Source: an uncultured Eggerthellaceae bacterium (lineage in GTDB: Bacteria > Actinomycetota > Coriobacteriia > Coriobacteriales > Eggerthellaceae). From it: a stretch of 64,000 bases of DNA. How positions within the stretch are numbered: the first letter of the stretch is position 1; every line of letters starts with the position of its first letter. The stretch lies in NCBI GenBank assembly GCA_958454405.1, contig CAUEBO010000001.1, positions 1 through 64,000 on the forward strand. The letters run 5' to 3'. Positions 16,631 to 25,795 of the stretch are shown here, one piece after another. The notes under the pieces were generated by a model. That model did no database searches, was not told the DNA's origin, and saw only the letters and a program-made list of their open reading frames with translations. The translations under genes and the position numbers were made by a program.

Positions 16631-17098
16631 CTACGTGCCCATGCTTCTGAGGAAGGGCTCGAGCGAGGAGGGGAATCCCGCTTCATTCGATGCCGCCCTC
16701 TCGATATCCCCGTCGCGATCGAAAAAAGCCCGTATCAGGTAGTCGTGCGCGACTATAGCCTGTGGCGCGTACTGAGTAGCGACGTCGTATGCCCACGAAA
16801 GAGCTGAGACGTCAACGAACTCGTTCGCGATCCTGACGAGCACCGTCTCGCCGTCGACCGTCAGCCGGTTGAGCTTCTGCAGGTCCTCGGAATCGACGAC
16901 GAGGAAGCTCCAGCCGTCGCGGCGGCGGGCCACGGGAAGGCCCTTCGGCCCCGGTTCGTCCCTGTAGGCCTGCGCGGCCTCGTAGTAGTAGGAGCGCAGC
17001 CACAGGCCCTCGCCGTTCGCGTCCGCCAGGTCCAGCGTGTAGTTCGTGAGAAGGTTGCCCGCTTGTAGCAGGCGGTCGACCAGGTGGTCGGCGAGATG
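16631..17098 (-). pseudogene. 5'-truncated gene of unknown family
   Basis: An open frame of ~155 codons ends with TAG at 16631-16633 and encodes a globular-looking sequence (NYTLDLADANGEGLWLRSYY, then FLVVDSEDLQKLNRLTVDGE and HDYLIRAFFDRDGD). It has no start codon or ribosome-binding site: the frame is cut off at 17098 exactly where the AbiE-type operator repeat begins. The simplest reading is that an incoming AbiE cassette, later deleted, removed the 5' part. The family was not recognised. Confidence 0.55.
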
Positions 17099-17232
17099 TC
17101 AAAAACCTTCCCAAATGATAAGGTTTTGACATGAAACTATACGACATAGCGGCGAAGCTGGAGCCCGCGCTCTCCAGCTTGTCCGACGGTTGCACGATTG
17201 CAACCGCGATATCTTCGGGCAAGGTGGCCTGC
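17092..17232 (+). pseudogene. Scar of an AbiE toxin-antitoxin cassette
   Basis: 17092-17153 matches the operator and first codons of the intact abiEi gene at 20513-20589, including the inverted repeat (17097-17109 and 17120-17131) and the ATG at 17131 (MKLYD...IAA). 17187-17232 matches 21988-22033, just past the intact toxin gene, at 40 of 46 positions. Only ~33 bp lie between the two flanks here, against ~1.4 kb in the intact cassette, so an internal deletion is likely. A short hairpin (17154-17180) sits between them. Confidence 0.6.
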
Positions 17233-17434
17233 GGGACGCCGTCCAGGGGCTTCCTTTCACTCGATGCCTCCACTGAGGAAACGGCAAGCCCCTGGAAACG
17301 AAAAGAGCGGCATCCACCTCAGTTGTCGCGCTGAGGGAAATGCACGCCGAACACCCGAGCGGGGTTCGGACCCGACCGGAACTCGCCAGCGCGCTGCCGG
17401 CCAACCTCCGAGGAGGAAAAGCCAGCACGCAAGC
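17233..17434. other. Intergenic stretch with long-range inverted repeat
   Basis: No gene was seen. CCAGGGGCTT (17243-17252) and AAGCCCCTGG (17286-17295) form a perfect 10-bp inverted repeat around a 33-nt interior, perhaps a terminator for the converging acetyltransferase transcript. Confidence 0.35.
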
Positions 17435-18016
17435 TCATCCGATGTCGTTTGCCAACGCCTTCACGACCCTCGCGGGCACGCCCGCCACCACGCAGTTGTC
17501 CGGCACGTCCTTGGTCACCACGGCCCCGGCGGCCACGATCACGTTGCTGCCGATGGTCACGCCGGGCAGGATGGTGCAGTTGCCGCCGATCCACACGTCG
17601 TCGCCGATGGTCACAGGTTCCCCCTTCCCCAGCTTCTGGCGCCGGCCCGCCGGCGACAGCGGGTGCCCAACCGACGTGATGAGCGTGTTCGGGCCGATCA
17701 TGCAGAAGTCGCCTATCCTTACCGGCGCGATGTCCAATATGGTGACGTTGTAGTTGGCCAGGAAGTCCTCGCCCACGTGGATGTTCTTGCCGTTGTCGCA
17801 GTTGAAGCCCGGCAGCACGTTGGCCACCTCGCCCACGGAGCCGAACAGCTCCTTGACGATGGCGTAGTGCCCCTCGTAGTCGTTGGGATCGAGTGCGCGC
17901 AGCCGGGCGCATTGGGCGGCCGCGCGCTTCTTGCGGGCGTCCACCTCGGGGTCGAGCACGCAGAACTCGAGCCCCGCGTCCAGCTTCTCCAGCTCGGTCA
18001 GGTGTTCAGCGTTCAT
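17435..18016 (-). CDS. Maltose/galactoside O-acetyltransferase family protein
   Basis: The 193-residue protein combines the Maa N-terminal domain with a left-handed beta-helix ([76 protein letters not shown]). The SVGH histidine is the catalytic base. It uses acetyl-CoA to acetylate a sugar hydroxyl. It follows the MFS transporter by 19 bp on the same strand, so the pair may acetylate and export a sugar, as proposed for LacA-type detoxification. It is a paralogue of the acetyltransferase at 13875-14444, with clearly diverged sequence. Confidence 0.9.
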   Translation of the reverse strand: MNAEHLTELEKLDAGLEFCVLDPEVDARKKRAAAQCARLRALDPNDYEGHYAIVKELFGSVGEVANVLPGFNCDNGKNIHVGEDFLANYNVTILDIAPVRIGDFCMIGPNTLITSVGHPLSPAGRRQKLGKGEPVTIGDDVWIGGNCTILPGVTIGSNVIVAAGAVVTKDVPDNCVVAGVPARVVKALANDIG

Positions 18017-18035
18017 GGCATTCCTTTCGTTCGCG

Positions 18036-19304
18036 TTACGGACGCGCGCCTTCCGGCATTGCGTCCCGTTCTTCCAGGGTCGAGATTGGGGCTTTCAGTT
18101 TGTTGCGAAGCAGCACGGCCACCCCGCATGCCACCGCCGCCAGCACCGCGCCCACCGGCCCCAGCCATGCGTAGCCGCCCACGCCAGCCAGCGCGGCGCC
18201 GCCCACGAGCGATCCGACCGTGATGCCGATGTTGTAGAACGTCGGGTTCAGCGAGGACGCGAAGTTGAGGGCTTGCGGGTAGCTTTCCTCGGCGACCTCC
18301 ATGAACAGCACCTGCACCTGGGAGTTGTGCAGCGCGGTGACGTAGGCGAGCGCCAGGCAGTTGGCCATGCCGAGCACGGGGCCCGCCGCGGTGCTGAAGG
18401 GGAGCGCCAGCAAGAGCGCGGCCAGCGCGCCGTACACGAACGGCAGCGCGCGCTGGCCCCAGCGATCCGCGACAACGCCCGCCGACAGGTTCGAGAGAAT
18501 GGCCATCGCGCCGTAGGCGGAAAGCGCCAGGGGCAGGGCCGCCTCCGGCACGCCAACCACCTGCACGAGCAAGGGGTTCAGATAAGTGTAGTAGACGTAG
18601 AGCCCCGCCATGGAAAGCAGGATCTGCAGGGCGTTCAGCACGGTGCGCGGGTCCTTCAGCACCGCCAGCTGCGAAAGCAGGAAGGCCGCACCGCCTTTGG
18701 AGCTGGGCGCGGCGTCGCGGGCTTCCCCTTCTTCCTCTCCGCCGCGAGGGAGCACCGCCGCCAGCACGCCTGTCACCACAACCAGCAGCGCGCTGATCAT
18801 CCAGAACGCCGCATGCCATCCTGCGGCCTGCGTGATGGCGGTTCCCAACGGAACGCCCAGAACAGAGGCCACGCTGAACCCCGCGAAGATCACCGCGATC
18901 ACCTTGGGGCGCATCGCGGGCGCGGCGATGTCCTTCACGAAGGTCATCGACACCGTGCACGCGGCTCCCGACACGCTGGCGGCCAGAACCCGCGCGACCA
19001 GCAGCACTTCGTACGACGGCGCGAGGGCCGCCGCCACATTGCCGACGATGAACACCGCGCACAGCGCCATGAGCAGGCGGAACTTACGCACGCGAGCGGT
19101 CGCCAACGCCAGCACGGGCGTGCAGACGGCGTACACGCCCGCGAACACCCCCACCAGGTTGCCCACGAGCGTGATCTCCACCGCAAGGGAACCCGCGATC
19201 TCGGGCAGGATACCCACGACGATGAACTCGCTGCAGCCCAGCGCGAAGCTCAAGGCTACCAGCGCTATGACGGGGATCGAAAGAATACCGCGTTTCGTTT
19301 CCAT
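18036..19304 (-). CDS. MFS efflux transporter (AraJ/sugar-efflux type)
   Basis: The 422-residue protein has about twelve TM helices, the early [21 protein letters not shown] segment typical of AraJ/PbuE/SotB-like drug and sugar efflux carriers, and a polar central loop ([16 protein letters not shown]) between the two halves. It is the first gene of a two-gene unit with the acetyltransferase and is divergent from the AraC gene, which probably controls it. The substrate is not known; arabinose-like sugars or amphiphilic drugs are the family range. Confidence 0.85.
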   Translation of the reverse strand: METKRGILSIPVIALVALSFALGCSEFIVVGILPEIAGSLAVEITLVGNLVGVFAGVYAVCTPVLALATARVRKFRLLMALCAVFIVGNVAAALAPSYEVLLVARVLAASVSGAACTVSMTFVKDIAAPAMRPKVIAVIFAGFSVASVLGVPLGTAITQAAGWHAAFWMISALLVVVTGVLAAVLPRGGEEEGEARDAAPSSKGGAAFLLSQLAVLKDPRTVLNALQILLSMAGLYVYYTYLNPLLVQVVGVPEAALPLALSAYGAMAILSNLSAGVVADRWGQRALPFVYGALAALLLALPFSTAAGPVLGMANCLALAYVTALHNSQVQVLFMEVAEESYPQALNFASSLNPTFYNIGITVGSLVGGAALAGVGGYAWLGPVGAVLAAVACGVAVLLRNKLKAPISTLEERDAMPEGARP

Positions 19305-19444
19305 GAAGCTTGCTCCTTAAACCGTCGATTCGGCCACCTATGGTATGCTTCGCCTTGTTCAAAGACAGCGCTAAAAGTTCAGGTGCCAGTGGCTATTCGT
19401 AAGGCGGCGCACTCGCGGACTTCGAACAGGGAGGGAGCACGCTC

Positions 19445-20398
19445 ATGGCGCAAGGGCAGCTCGAAGCGGCCATCGAGGAGCTGAAGGCCCAATACCCGAA
19501 GCTCGACTTCACGTACCGGGACTTCCCGCTGGGCGAACCGGGGGAGAAGATGTTCGCTTGGCCGGGCCCCTCCGACGAGGACGTGCTCGTGGTGGTCCAC
19601 CAGTGCGCCGGCGTGCGCGAGCTGTTCCACCGGCACGACTTCTTCTACTTCAACTACACGTACCGAGGCTCCTACGAGTCTTTGAGCCAGCGCTACGACA
19701 ACCACATCATCGTGCGCGAGGGCGAGCTGTACGCCGGCCAGCCGTTCGCCGGGCACGCCCTGCTGGCGCACGACGACGTCGAAACCGTCATCATCGGCGT
19801 GCTCGTGAGGAAGGAGGCGTTCTTCCGGTCGTTCCTGCCCATGCTGTCGTCTGATTCTCGCTTCATGCGGTTTCTGCTCGACCCGTCCACCGACTGCTTC
19901 GCCGACGAGTTCATCCACTTCGAGCTGGAGGACCAGTGCACGACGCGCGCGCTCCTGGAGATGATGGTGGTGGAGTACGCGAACAAGCGCGACGACACCC
20001 AGGAGGTGCTCAAGCCGCTCGTGCTGTCGTTCCTCATGCAGGTGGCGCGGCAGTACGCCTGCAGCGGCGGCGGGCAGGAGTCGGACAAGCTGTCCGAGCG
20101 CATCGTGCGCTACATGAGCGAGCATGTGGACACCGTCACGCTGAAGGCGGTCGCCGACAAGTTCTCGTACCACCCTAACTACGTTTCCACGCTGCTGCGG
20201 AAGGAGACGGGCAAAAGCTTCTCCGAGTTGCTGCGCGAGCAGCGCATGGACCGCGCTGCGGTCCTGCTGGGCGGAACCGACCTCCCCGTGTCCGAGATCG
20301 CGCGGCTTCTGGGGTACTCCAACACCTCGAACTTCCACAAGGCGTTCCGCGCGCACTACGGCACCTCGCCGCGCGCTTGGATGAAGACGGAAACCTGA
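19445..20398 (+). CDS. AraC-family transcriptional regulator
   Basis: The 317-residue protein has a cupin-like N-terminal part (residues ~1-190; DFFYFNYTYRGSYES, VREGELYAGQPFAGH) and a C-terminal double helix-turn-helix (~210-312; LKAVADKFSYHPNYVSTLLR and VSEIARLLGYSNTSNFHKAF then YGTSPRAWM). It is divergent from the transporter/acetyltransferase pair across 140 bp. A 30-bp segment encoding QRMDRAAVL recurs at 22035-22064 with only synonymous changes, so a paralogue once lay there. Confidence 0.9.
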   Translation: MAQGQLEAAIEELKAQYPKLDFTYRDFPLGEPGEKMFAWPGPSDEDVLVVVHQCAGVRELFHRHDFFYFNYTYRGSYESLSQRYDNHIIVREGELYAGQPFAGHALLAHDDVETVIIGVLVRKEAFFRSFLPMLSSDSRFMRFLLDPSTDCFADEFIHFELEDQCTTRALLEMMVVEYANKRDDTQEVLKPLVLSFLMQVARQYACSGGGQESDKLSERIVRYMSEHVDTVTLKAVADKFSYHPNYVSTLLRKETGKSFSELLREQRMDRAAVLLGGTDLPVSEIARLLGYSNTSNFHKAFRAHYGTSPRAWMKTET

Positions 20399-20517
20399 AG
20401 TCGGAATCGGCCATTTATCGGCCATGCTGTCTGCAAATGCGTCCCTGCGTGGAACACGAGCTTGGTGTCCTCGGCGCGCGGAAACCCTCGCATTTATCTT
20501 ACTCCTTCAAAACGAGA

Positions 20518-20553
20518 TGTCAAAACCTTCCCAAATATGGTAAGGTTTTGACA
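20518..20553 (+). promoter_or_regulatory. AbiE operator: 12-bp inverted repeat abutting the start codon
   Basis: TGTCAAAACCTT (20518-20529) and its perfect complement (20542-20553) flank a 12-nt spacer; the last base is the A of the abiEi ATG. There is no room for a Shine-Dalgarno, suggesting a leaderless transcript. AbiEi-type antitoxins repress their own operon through such repeats. A near copy is at 17097-17131. Confidence 0.7.
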
Positions 20554-21104
20554 TGAAACTCTACGACAAACTATATGACATAGCGGCAGACAAGTATGGT
20601 CTCGTCACTGCGGCAGAGGCAAAAGCGGCGGGGGCTTCGGACAAGGAGCTCTCACGGCTCGCGTCCGAAGGCAGACTTGAGCGCTTAGGCTACGGCTTGT
20701 ACCGTATCAAGCACCACGTTCCCGGGTCGCTCGATCCCTATGCAGAGGCAGTAGCGCTTGTCGGATCCGAAGCCTACCTCTTCGGCGAGTCAGTCATGGC
20801 CATGCTTCAGCTGACTTCCACCAACCCCCAGCGGATCACGGTTGCGACTGCAAAACGAGTGCGCCGCAAGGTTCCTTCCTGGCTGCGCATAGTGAAGCGA
20901 GACGGAAACGACGAGATCACTGCCTACGAGGGTATTCCGGCGCAAACCGTAGCCACTGCAATTGCCTCCTGCAAGGGTTTCATTATGGACGACAGATTGG
21001 TTGAGGCTGCAGAGAACGCAAGAACGCAGGGACTTTTGACGCGCGACGAGGAAGCAAACCTTAAAGACCTCCTGGGAGTTAACGGTGGACAGGCCAAACA
21101 GTAG
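20553..21104 (+). CDS. AbiEi-type antitoxin (type IV toxin-antitoxin)
   Basis: The 183-residue protein has an N-terminal winged helix (GLVTAAEAKAAGASDKELSRLASEGRLERLGYGLYRI), the usual DNA-binding module of AbiEi antitoxins, followed by the C-terminal antitoxin domain (EAYLFGESVMAMLQLTSTNP, YEGIPAQTVATAIASC). Type IV antitoxins counteract the nucleotidyltransferase toxin without a stable complex and repress the operon. It begins with a duplicated peptide (MKLYDKLYD) and overlaps the toxin start by 20 bp. The toxin frame is broken, so the antitoxin may now be only a repressor. Confidence 0.82.
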   Translation: MKLYDKLYDIAADKYGLVTAAEAKAAGASDKELSRLASEGRLERLGYGLYRIKHHVPGSLDPYAEAVALVGSEAYLFGESVMAMLQLTSTNPQRITVATAKRVRRKVPSWLRIVKRDGNDEITAYEGIPAQTVATAIASCKGFIMDDRLVEAAENARTQGLLTRDEEANLKDLLGVNGGQAKQ

Positions 21105-21904
21105 AAACCATCTTGATAATTCGATTCGGAGGGTCGCCGGTCTCAACGAGGCTTTCGTTGCCGCGAGAACCATCATGGCGGACGCCGTGGTGGCCCAGAT
21201 GCTGCCGGATGGCGCGGTCAAAGGGGGGCAGCGCCCTCAAGATCCGCTTCGGCGACCTCGCCACGCGCTTCACCGATGACTTGGATACCGCCAGGGCATC
21301 GAGCATCGAAGAGTACGCCGACAGTCTTGCCAAGGCGCTCAAAGCCGGCTGGGAGGGTTTTGCAGGAACGTTGGTCCGCAAGGAGCCTCGGACGCCGAAG
21401 GATGTTCCCGCCCAATACGTCATGCAGCCGTTCGAGGTCAAGCTTTCCTACCTCGGAAAATCCTGGGTTACCGTAAGGCTTGAAGTCGGGCACAACGAGA
21501 TCGGCGATGCCGATGAGCCCGATATGGTCGTTCCGGAGGATGCCGCGAGGCTCTTCAAGGCTCTCGGATTTCCTGAACCGAGGCCTATTCCCTTGATGCC
21601 CATTCACCATCAGATAGCGCAGAAGCTCCACGGGGCGAGCGAAGAAGGGAGCAAACGCGCCCACGATCTCGTGGACCTTCAGCTGATAGCAAGTCGGGAG
21701 AACGTGGACTACGAGAAGACGCGGGAAACCTGCGAGAGGCTCTTCTCCTATCGGAAAAAGCAGCTTTGGCCTCCTACCGTAGTCGAGGGCGCTGCCTGGG
21801 CAGGTCTTTACGCCGATGCTGCCGAGGGGCTGGACGCCCTTCAAAGCGTTGAAGATGCTGTGGCATGGACGAACGAGTTCATCAAGCGTATTGCGAATTC
21901 GTAA
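21085..21904 (+). pseudogene. AbiEii-type nucleotidyltransferase toxin, frameshifted
   Basis: GTG 21085-21087, after CTGGGAG, opens the correct N-terminus (VDRPNSRNHLDNSIRRVAGL). At a run of six G (21223-21228) the frame is lost: five Gs would read KGGSALKIRFG, joining the N-terminus to RFTDDLDTARASS and the rest, giving 272 residues. GGS and DDLD are the nucleotidyltransferase catalytic motifs, so the shift falls in the active site. HHQIAQKLHGASEEGSKRAHDLVDL is also family-typical. Either a homopolymer sequencing error, phase variation or true inactivation explains it. Confidence 0.75.
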
Positions 21905-21984
21905 TTTTGGGGAAATCGTCAGATCAAACCCACGACCTTTGCAAGAATAAGGAATATTTTGACCGAGACCATGATCCGAGATGA

Positions 21985-22064
21985 TCACGGTTGTACGATT
22001 GCGGCCGCGATCTCTTCAGGCAGGGTGGCCTGCAAGCAGCGCATGGATCGCGCCGCGGTTCTGC
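21985..22064. repeat. Gene debris: repeat shared with 17187-17232 and an AraC-like fragment
   Basis: 21988-22033 matches 17187-17232 at 40/46 bases; read on the minus strand it encodes QATLPEEIAAAIVQP followed by TGA (21985-21987), and most differences are silent or conservative. 22035-22064 matches the AraC gene (20238-20267) at 27/30 bases, the three differences being third-position (QRMDRAAVL on the plus strand). Both look like remnants of paralogous genes left between the AbiE cassette and the kinase. Confidence 0.5.
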
Positions 22065-22067
22065 CCG

Positions 22068-23819
22068 CTACCTGCACACCGTCCCCAAGACGCGCGCCAG
22101 GCTGTCGATGTCCACCGGCTTCGCCACATGGGCGTCCATTCCCGCGTCGAGCGAGGTCTTGATGTCCTCGGCGAACGCATTCGCGGTCAATGCCACGATC
22201 TTGACGCCCGCCGCGTCGCGAACCGGCAGCCTGCGTATCTCCCGAGCTGCTTCGTACCCGTTCATGACGGGCATCATCACATCCATGAGCACCGCGTCGT
22301 AGGGCCCGGAGGATCGCTGCGCAAGCATTTGCACGGCCTTCGCGCCGTTGTCCACCCATTCGATCTGTGCGCCGCGCCTGCCCAGAAGCTCGATCAGTAT
22401 CTCCGCGTTCAGCTTGTTGTCCTCTGCCAGCAAGAAGCGCTTCCCCGCATAGTCGTAGAGGCATGGCTGCTCCGCCGGGCGCGACGGCACCACCGGCTTC
22501 GGCGCGGTGGACAGCCGCAGCTCAAGGACGACGCGGAACGTGCTCCCCTTGCCAGGCTCGCTGTCCACCTCCACGATGCCGCCCATCGCATCGATGAGCG
22601 CCTTGGTGATGGACATGCCCAGACCGGTGCCCTGTATCGTCGAACGGGACGCTTCCGTGCTGCGCTCGAACGGATCGAATATCCGCTCGACGAACTCCTG
22701 CGGCATTCCCATGCCATTGTCGGAAACCGAGAACTGCATCCGCGCGTTGTTGGGTTTCGCGCGCGAGAGCTCGCGCACGTCGAGGACGATCAGCCCGCCT
22801 TCCTGCGTGTACTTGACCGCGTTCGAAGCCAGGTTCAGCAGTATCTGGCTGATGCGCAGCTCGTCGCCGGCGAACGATTGGTGGACCACGCCCGAGCAGT
22901 CGATCTTCAGCGTCTGCCGTTTCGCCTGCGCCTGCGGGCCGATGATGGCTTCCACGTCGGACAGGATGCCGCTCACTTCGCACCGCTGCTCCTGCAGCTG
23001 GATCTGCCCGCTTTCGATGCGCGCCATATCCAGCACGTCGTTGATCAGGTTGAGCAGATAGTGGGACGATGCCGCGATGGCATCCAGGCAGTCGCCCACC
23101 CGCTTGCTCGCCTCGCCGCTTTCCTGGGCGATCCTCGTCATGCCCACGATCGCGTTGATGGGAGTGCGGATGTCGTGCGACATGTTGGCAAGGAACAGGC
23201 TTTTCGCCTCGTTCGAAGAGCGCGCGATGTCAAGCGCCTGCTGCAAGCGCAAGCTGCTCGTGCGCTCCTTCGTCCTGTCGGACAGCACCAGGACGAACTT
23301 CCCCTCGCCGCCGATGGAGACGCGGTACAGCGTCTCCTGGTACCAGCATCGTTCGCCGGTGGCCTTGCACACCCGCTCGCGGTCGATCCTGAGAAAGCTC
23401 CCCTCCCCCAAACGCTCGAGTTCGGCGGCGCTCGGCTCGCAGGAAGGGTCGACAGCCGATTCCGTCAGGGCCCAGATGTCGCGCATGACGTCCGAGACCG
23501 GGATTCCCAAAAGCTTCTTCACGTTGGGGCTGACGTACTCCACGGCGAAGCTGCCAGCCGCGAACATGACGTAGATGTCGTCGGTGGTGCTGACCAGTAT
23601 GCTGAACAGCTGCTCGCGATACTTGAGCTCCAGCTCTTTCGCATTGAGCTTTCTCCTGCTCAGAAGAAGAACCGTCAGAATCGACCCCAGCGTCGTCGTC
23701 AGAAACACGCCGATCAGAACCGCCGTCATCAAGCAGGGATCCTGCTCCATGCCCGTCGCCTCCATGCCCGCGGGCGCCAACTCCTGCGCGGTCGCTTGCG
23801 CGGCCCGTGTGTAGTGCAC
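22068..23819 (-). CDS. Hybrid sensor histidine kinase/response regulator
   Basis: About 583 residues from GTG 23817-23819, which has a strong GGAGGGGG site; an ATG 29 codons upstream is poorly placed. Order: a single TM helix (LIGVFLTTTLGSILTVLLLS), a PAS domain (~75-185, DDIYVMFAAGSFAVEYVSPN), HisKA with phospho-acceptor His in LANMSHDIRTPINAI, HATPase with N, G1 and G2 boxes (NLASNAVKYT, DNGMGMP, GTGLGMSI), and a C-terminal receiver (AEDNKLN, DAVLMDVMMPVMNGYEAA with the Asp, LTANAF, KP). No output gene is adjacent, so phosphate probably passes to an Hpt protein elsewhere. Confidence 0.9.
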   Translation of the reverse strand: MHYTRAAQATAQELAPAGMEATGMEQDPCLMTAVLIGVFLTTTLGSILTVLLLSRRKLNAKELELKYREQLFSILVSTTDDIYVMFAAGSFAVEYVSPNVKKLLGIPVSDVMRDIWALTESAVDPSCEPSAAELERLGEGSFLRIDRERVCKATGERCWYQETLYRVSIGGEGKFVLVLSDRTKERTSSLRLQQALDIARSSNEAKSLFLANMSHDIRTPINAIVGMTRIAQESGEASKRVGDCLDAIAASSHYLLNLINDVLDMARIESGQIQLQEQRCEVSGILSDVEAIIGPQAQAKRQTLKIDCSGVVHQSFAGDELRISQILLNLASNAVKYTQEGGLIVLDVRELSRAKPNNARMQFSVSDNGMGMPQEFVERIFDPFERSTEASRSTIQGTGLGMSITKALIDAMGGIVEVDSEPGKGSTFRVVLELRLSTAPKPVVPSRPAEQPCLYDYAGKRFLLAEDNKLNAEILIELLGRRGAQIEWVDNGAKAVQMLAQRSSGPYDAVLMDVMMPVMNGYEAAREIRRLPVRDAAGVKIVALTANAFAEDIKTSLDAGMDAHVAKPVDIDSLARVLGTVCR

Positions 23820-24100
23820 GTTCAAAATCCCCCTCCGTCTGTTCGCCCTCAAGCGGCGCACGCTTGACGCCAGCCTGCGCGCTTGGTCGATGCACGTTGG
23901 CTGCATCGCTCAGAGCGACCGTCGACCCAGTCGAGCGCCGCCCGATCCGCACGAATGACCCAGAGTAGCGTATGCACTACCTTTCTGCAAACGTTTTCAG
24001 ATAGTATGGAAGGTAAAACAGAAGAGAATTCCTCGGAACTCGAATCGCAGGCTTGTTCCCTTTTCGTGAAAGCGTCGAAACCCGACAGCGATGAAACCCG
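23820..24100. promoter_or_regulatory. Region upstream of the kinase
   Basis: 281 bp lie between the kinase start and the end of the GntR gene. No gene or clear hairpin was seen; it must hold the kinase promoter, since both genes point left. Confidence 0.25.
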
Positions 24101-25555
24101 CTAGGGAATCGCGATGGCCTTCATGCCCGATGCTCCCCAACGTTCGAGGAATGCCGGCACGGCCGCAAGGAACGTGCGGTAGTAATCGGTTTGCGCGCGA
24201 ACGAACCCTTCGCCGTCGGCCGCCTTCAGGCAGGCGAGCGCCTCGTCGGTGAGCGCTTGCAGCCGATCGGTGCTCGCGCCGCCGGGAACGAAGAACGCGA
24301 GGAAGCAGCCCCACTCCACCAAGCCGTTCAACTCGCGAAGAATCGTCTGCAACGGAGCCAACGGCACGTTGGCCAGCGAGCTTTCCATGATCGCGCGTTG
24401 CGCGGACAGCACGTCCCCGTCTCCAAAGGGCGTGCGCCCGACATCGCGCGCCACGGCGTCGATGCGCTCAGCGGCCAAAGCGAGCGACGGCGGAAGCACG
24501 ATGCACAGCATCTGCAAAGCGTCGGTGAACACTTCCAGGTCGCGTTTGAAGGATCCATCGTCAAGCGAGTTGGGATCGAAGCTGATGTCGGCCAAGCGCA
24601 CGCAGGTGCCCCGTCCGTTGACCGTTTCAGCAACCCCGATGCTGTTCAAGATGCCCAAGGCCTTCTGCACGGTCATGGGGGAAGCGCCGTACGCCGAAGC
24701 GAGCGTGGAGATGGAAGGCAGCGCGTCTCCGTCGGAGAATTCCCCTGCCAGGATTCTCGAGACGAGGCTCCGCGCTATTTGGGCGTACGCGAATTCCCGC
24801 CCGGCGCGGGCCGTCCACGAGTAGGCCCGCTCTTTCGGTGCCGAAATATGGGGGCGGGCGGCGGCCAGCTCGTCCAAGTACGCTTCCACACAACCCGACG
24901 ACGCCCGGTACACCGAACCGAACCGCTCCTGCACTGCAGCGGGGTCGCCCAACGCCAAGGAATCGACGGCTCGGGAGAACAGGCCGTCGAAGTCTTCCAT
25001 GGCGCGCGCGTACGGGCTGGCGAATCCCGGGAGCGTGGGGACGATGCACGCGCGCTCCAAGCTTGCATAGCATTCGGACAAAAGCGGGTTCCCCGTCTTG
25101 TTCAACAAGCCGTTCAACAGCTTCGAAGAACGGATGATCCGCGCGTCGCCTGCTTTCGGCAGCGCCCTCACGCGCTTGCCGCCGCGGGAAAGCAGCTCGA
25201 AGTCCTGGTCCGAGCAGAAGCGGGCGGCGAAGGAGAACAGGGGCGGCATGATGAGCTCAAGCGTGCGGAAGCATTCCAGGATGTCGTCGCGGCGGGCAAG
25301 CAACAGGACGAGGGCGCGTTCGTCGTCTTCGGACGCTTGATGGGTCACGACGGAGCGCTTGCGTTCCTCGGTCGCGATGTAGCCGTCGGCCTTCAACGCG
25401 CGCAGCACGTCCCGGATCGTCCTGATCCCCACGCAGTACTCTTCGCTGAGCTTGCTCGACGAGGGAAGCTGCTGGCCATTGCGCAACGTGCCCTCCTCGA
25501 TCCGTCTCACCAGATCGCGGTACACGTAGTCGAACAGCGTAGCCTTCTCTTCCAA
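24101..25555 (-). CDS. Regulator with two GntR-type winged helices
   Basis: About 484 residues from TTG 25553-25555, after CGAGGGAC. The first GntR winged helix is at residues ~3-70 (YVYRDLVRRIEEGTLRNGQQ, SSSKLSEEYCVGIRTIRDVL), followed by a helical segment. A second GntR winged helix is near residues 245-315 (QIARSLVSRILAGEFSDGDA, STLASAYGASPMTVQKALGI), again followed by a helical region resembling FCD/ligand domains. Normal GntR proteins have one such module and ~240 residues, so this is a tandem fusion or internal duplication. It might bind two half-sites as a monomer. The target is unknown. Confidence 0.8.
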   Translation of the reverse strand: MEEKATLFDYVYRDLVRRIEEGTLRNGQQLPSSSKLSEEYCVGIRTIRDVLRALKADGYIATEERKRSVVTHQASEDDERALVLLLARRDDILECFRTLELIMPPLFSFAARFCSDQDFELLSRGGKRVRALPKAGDARIIRSSKLLNGLLNKTGNPLLSECYASLERACIVPTLPGFASPYARAMEDFDGLFSRAVDSLALGDPAAVQERFGSVYRASSGCVEAYLDELAAARPHISAPKERAYSWTARAGREFAYAQIARSLVSRILAGEFSDGDALPSISTLASAYGASPMTVQKALGILNSIGVAETVNGRGTCVRLADISFDPNSLDDGSFKRDLEVFTDALQMLCIVLPPSLALAAERIDAVARDVGRTPFGDGDVLSAQRAIMESSLANVPLAPLQTILRELNGLVEWGCFLAFFVPGGASTDRLQALTDEALACLKAADGEGFVRAQTDYYRTFLAAVPAFLERWGASGMKAIAIP

Positions 25556-25744
25556 GTCAGTCCCTCGTTTCCCTGCAAAGACGCAAGTCCGCGCGTCATG
25601 GAACCGCGGCACGGCGCACGGTCCCTGTTCGTATCGGTATTCTACCGTATCGCGCGACGCTCCGAGCAGCAGGTCGAAACGAAGCGAATCCCCAAAGCCG
25701 CCGCCTCCTGCCGTCGGGGTCGAGGAAGGCGCCTCCGAAAACAG

Positions 25745-25773
25745 AAGACCCCGGGCATGATGCCCGGGGTCTT
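25745..25773 (-). terminator. Terminator after the DUF5679 gene
   Basis: A perfect 13-bp stem (25745-25757 with 25761-25773) and 3-nt loop; TTCTGTTTT follows on the minus strand. It is 22 bp past the DUF5679 stop. Confidence 0.8.
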
Positions 25774-25795
25774 CCCATTCCACGATGCAGTGGGG

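Noticed and set aside
11070..19395. Short match AAGTTCAGGTGCC at ~11079 and ~19376
   Set aside because: Thirteen bases without extension; not distinguishable from chance or a shared codon run.
16631..22064. The accessory stretch as a prophage or integrative element
   Set aside because: No integrase, transposase, phage structural gene or attachment repeat was found; the debris is explained by AbiE cassette turnover.
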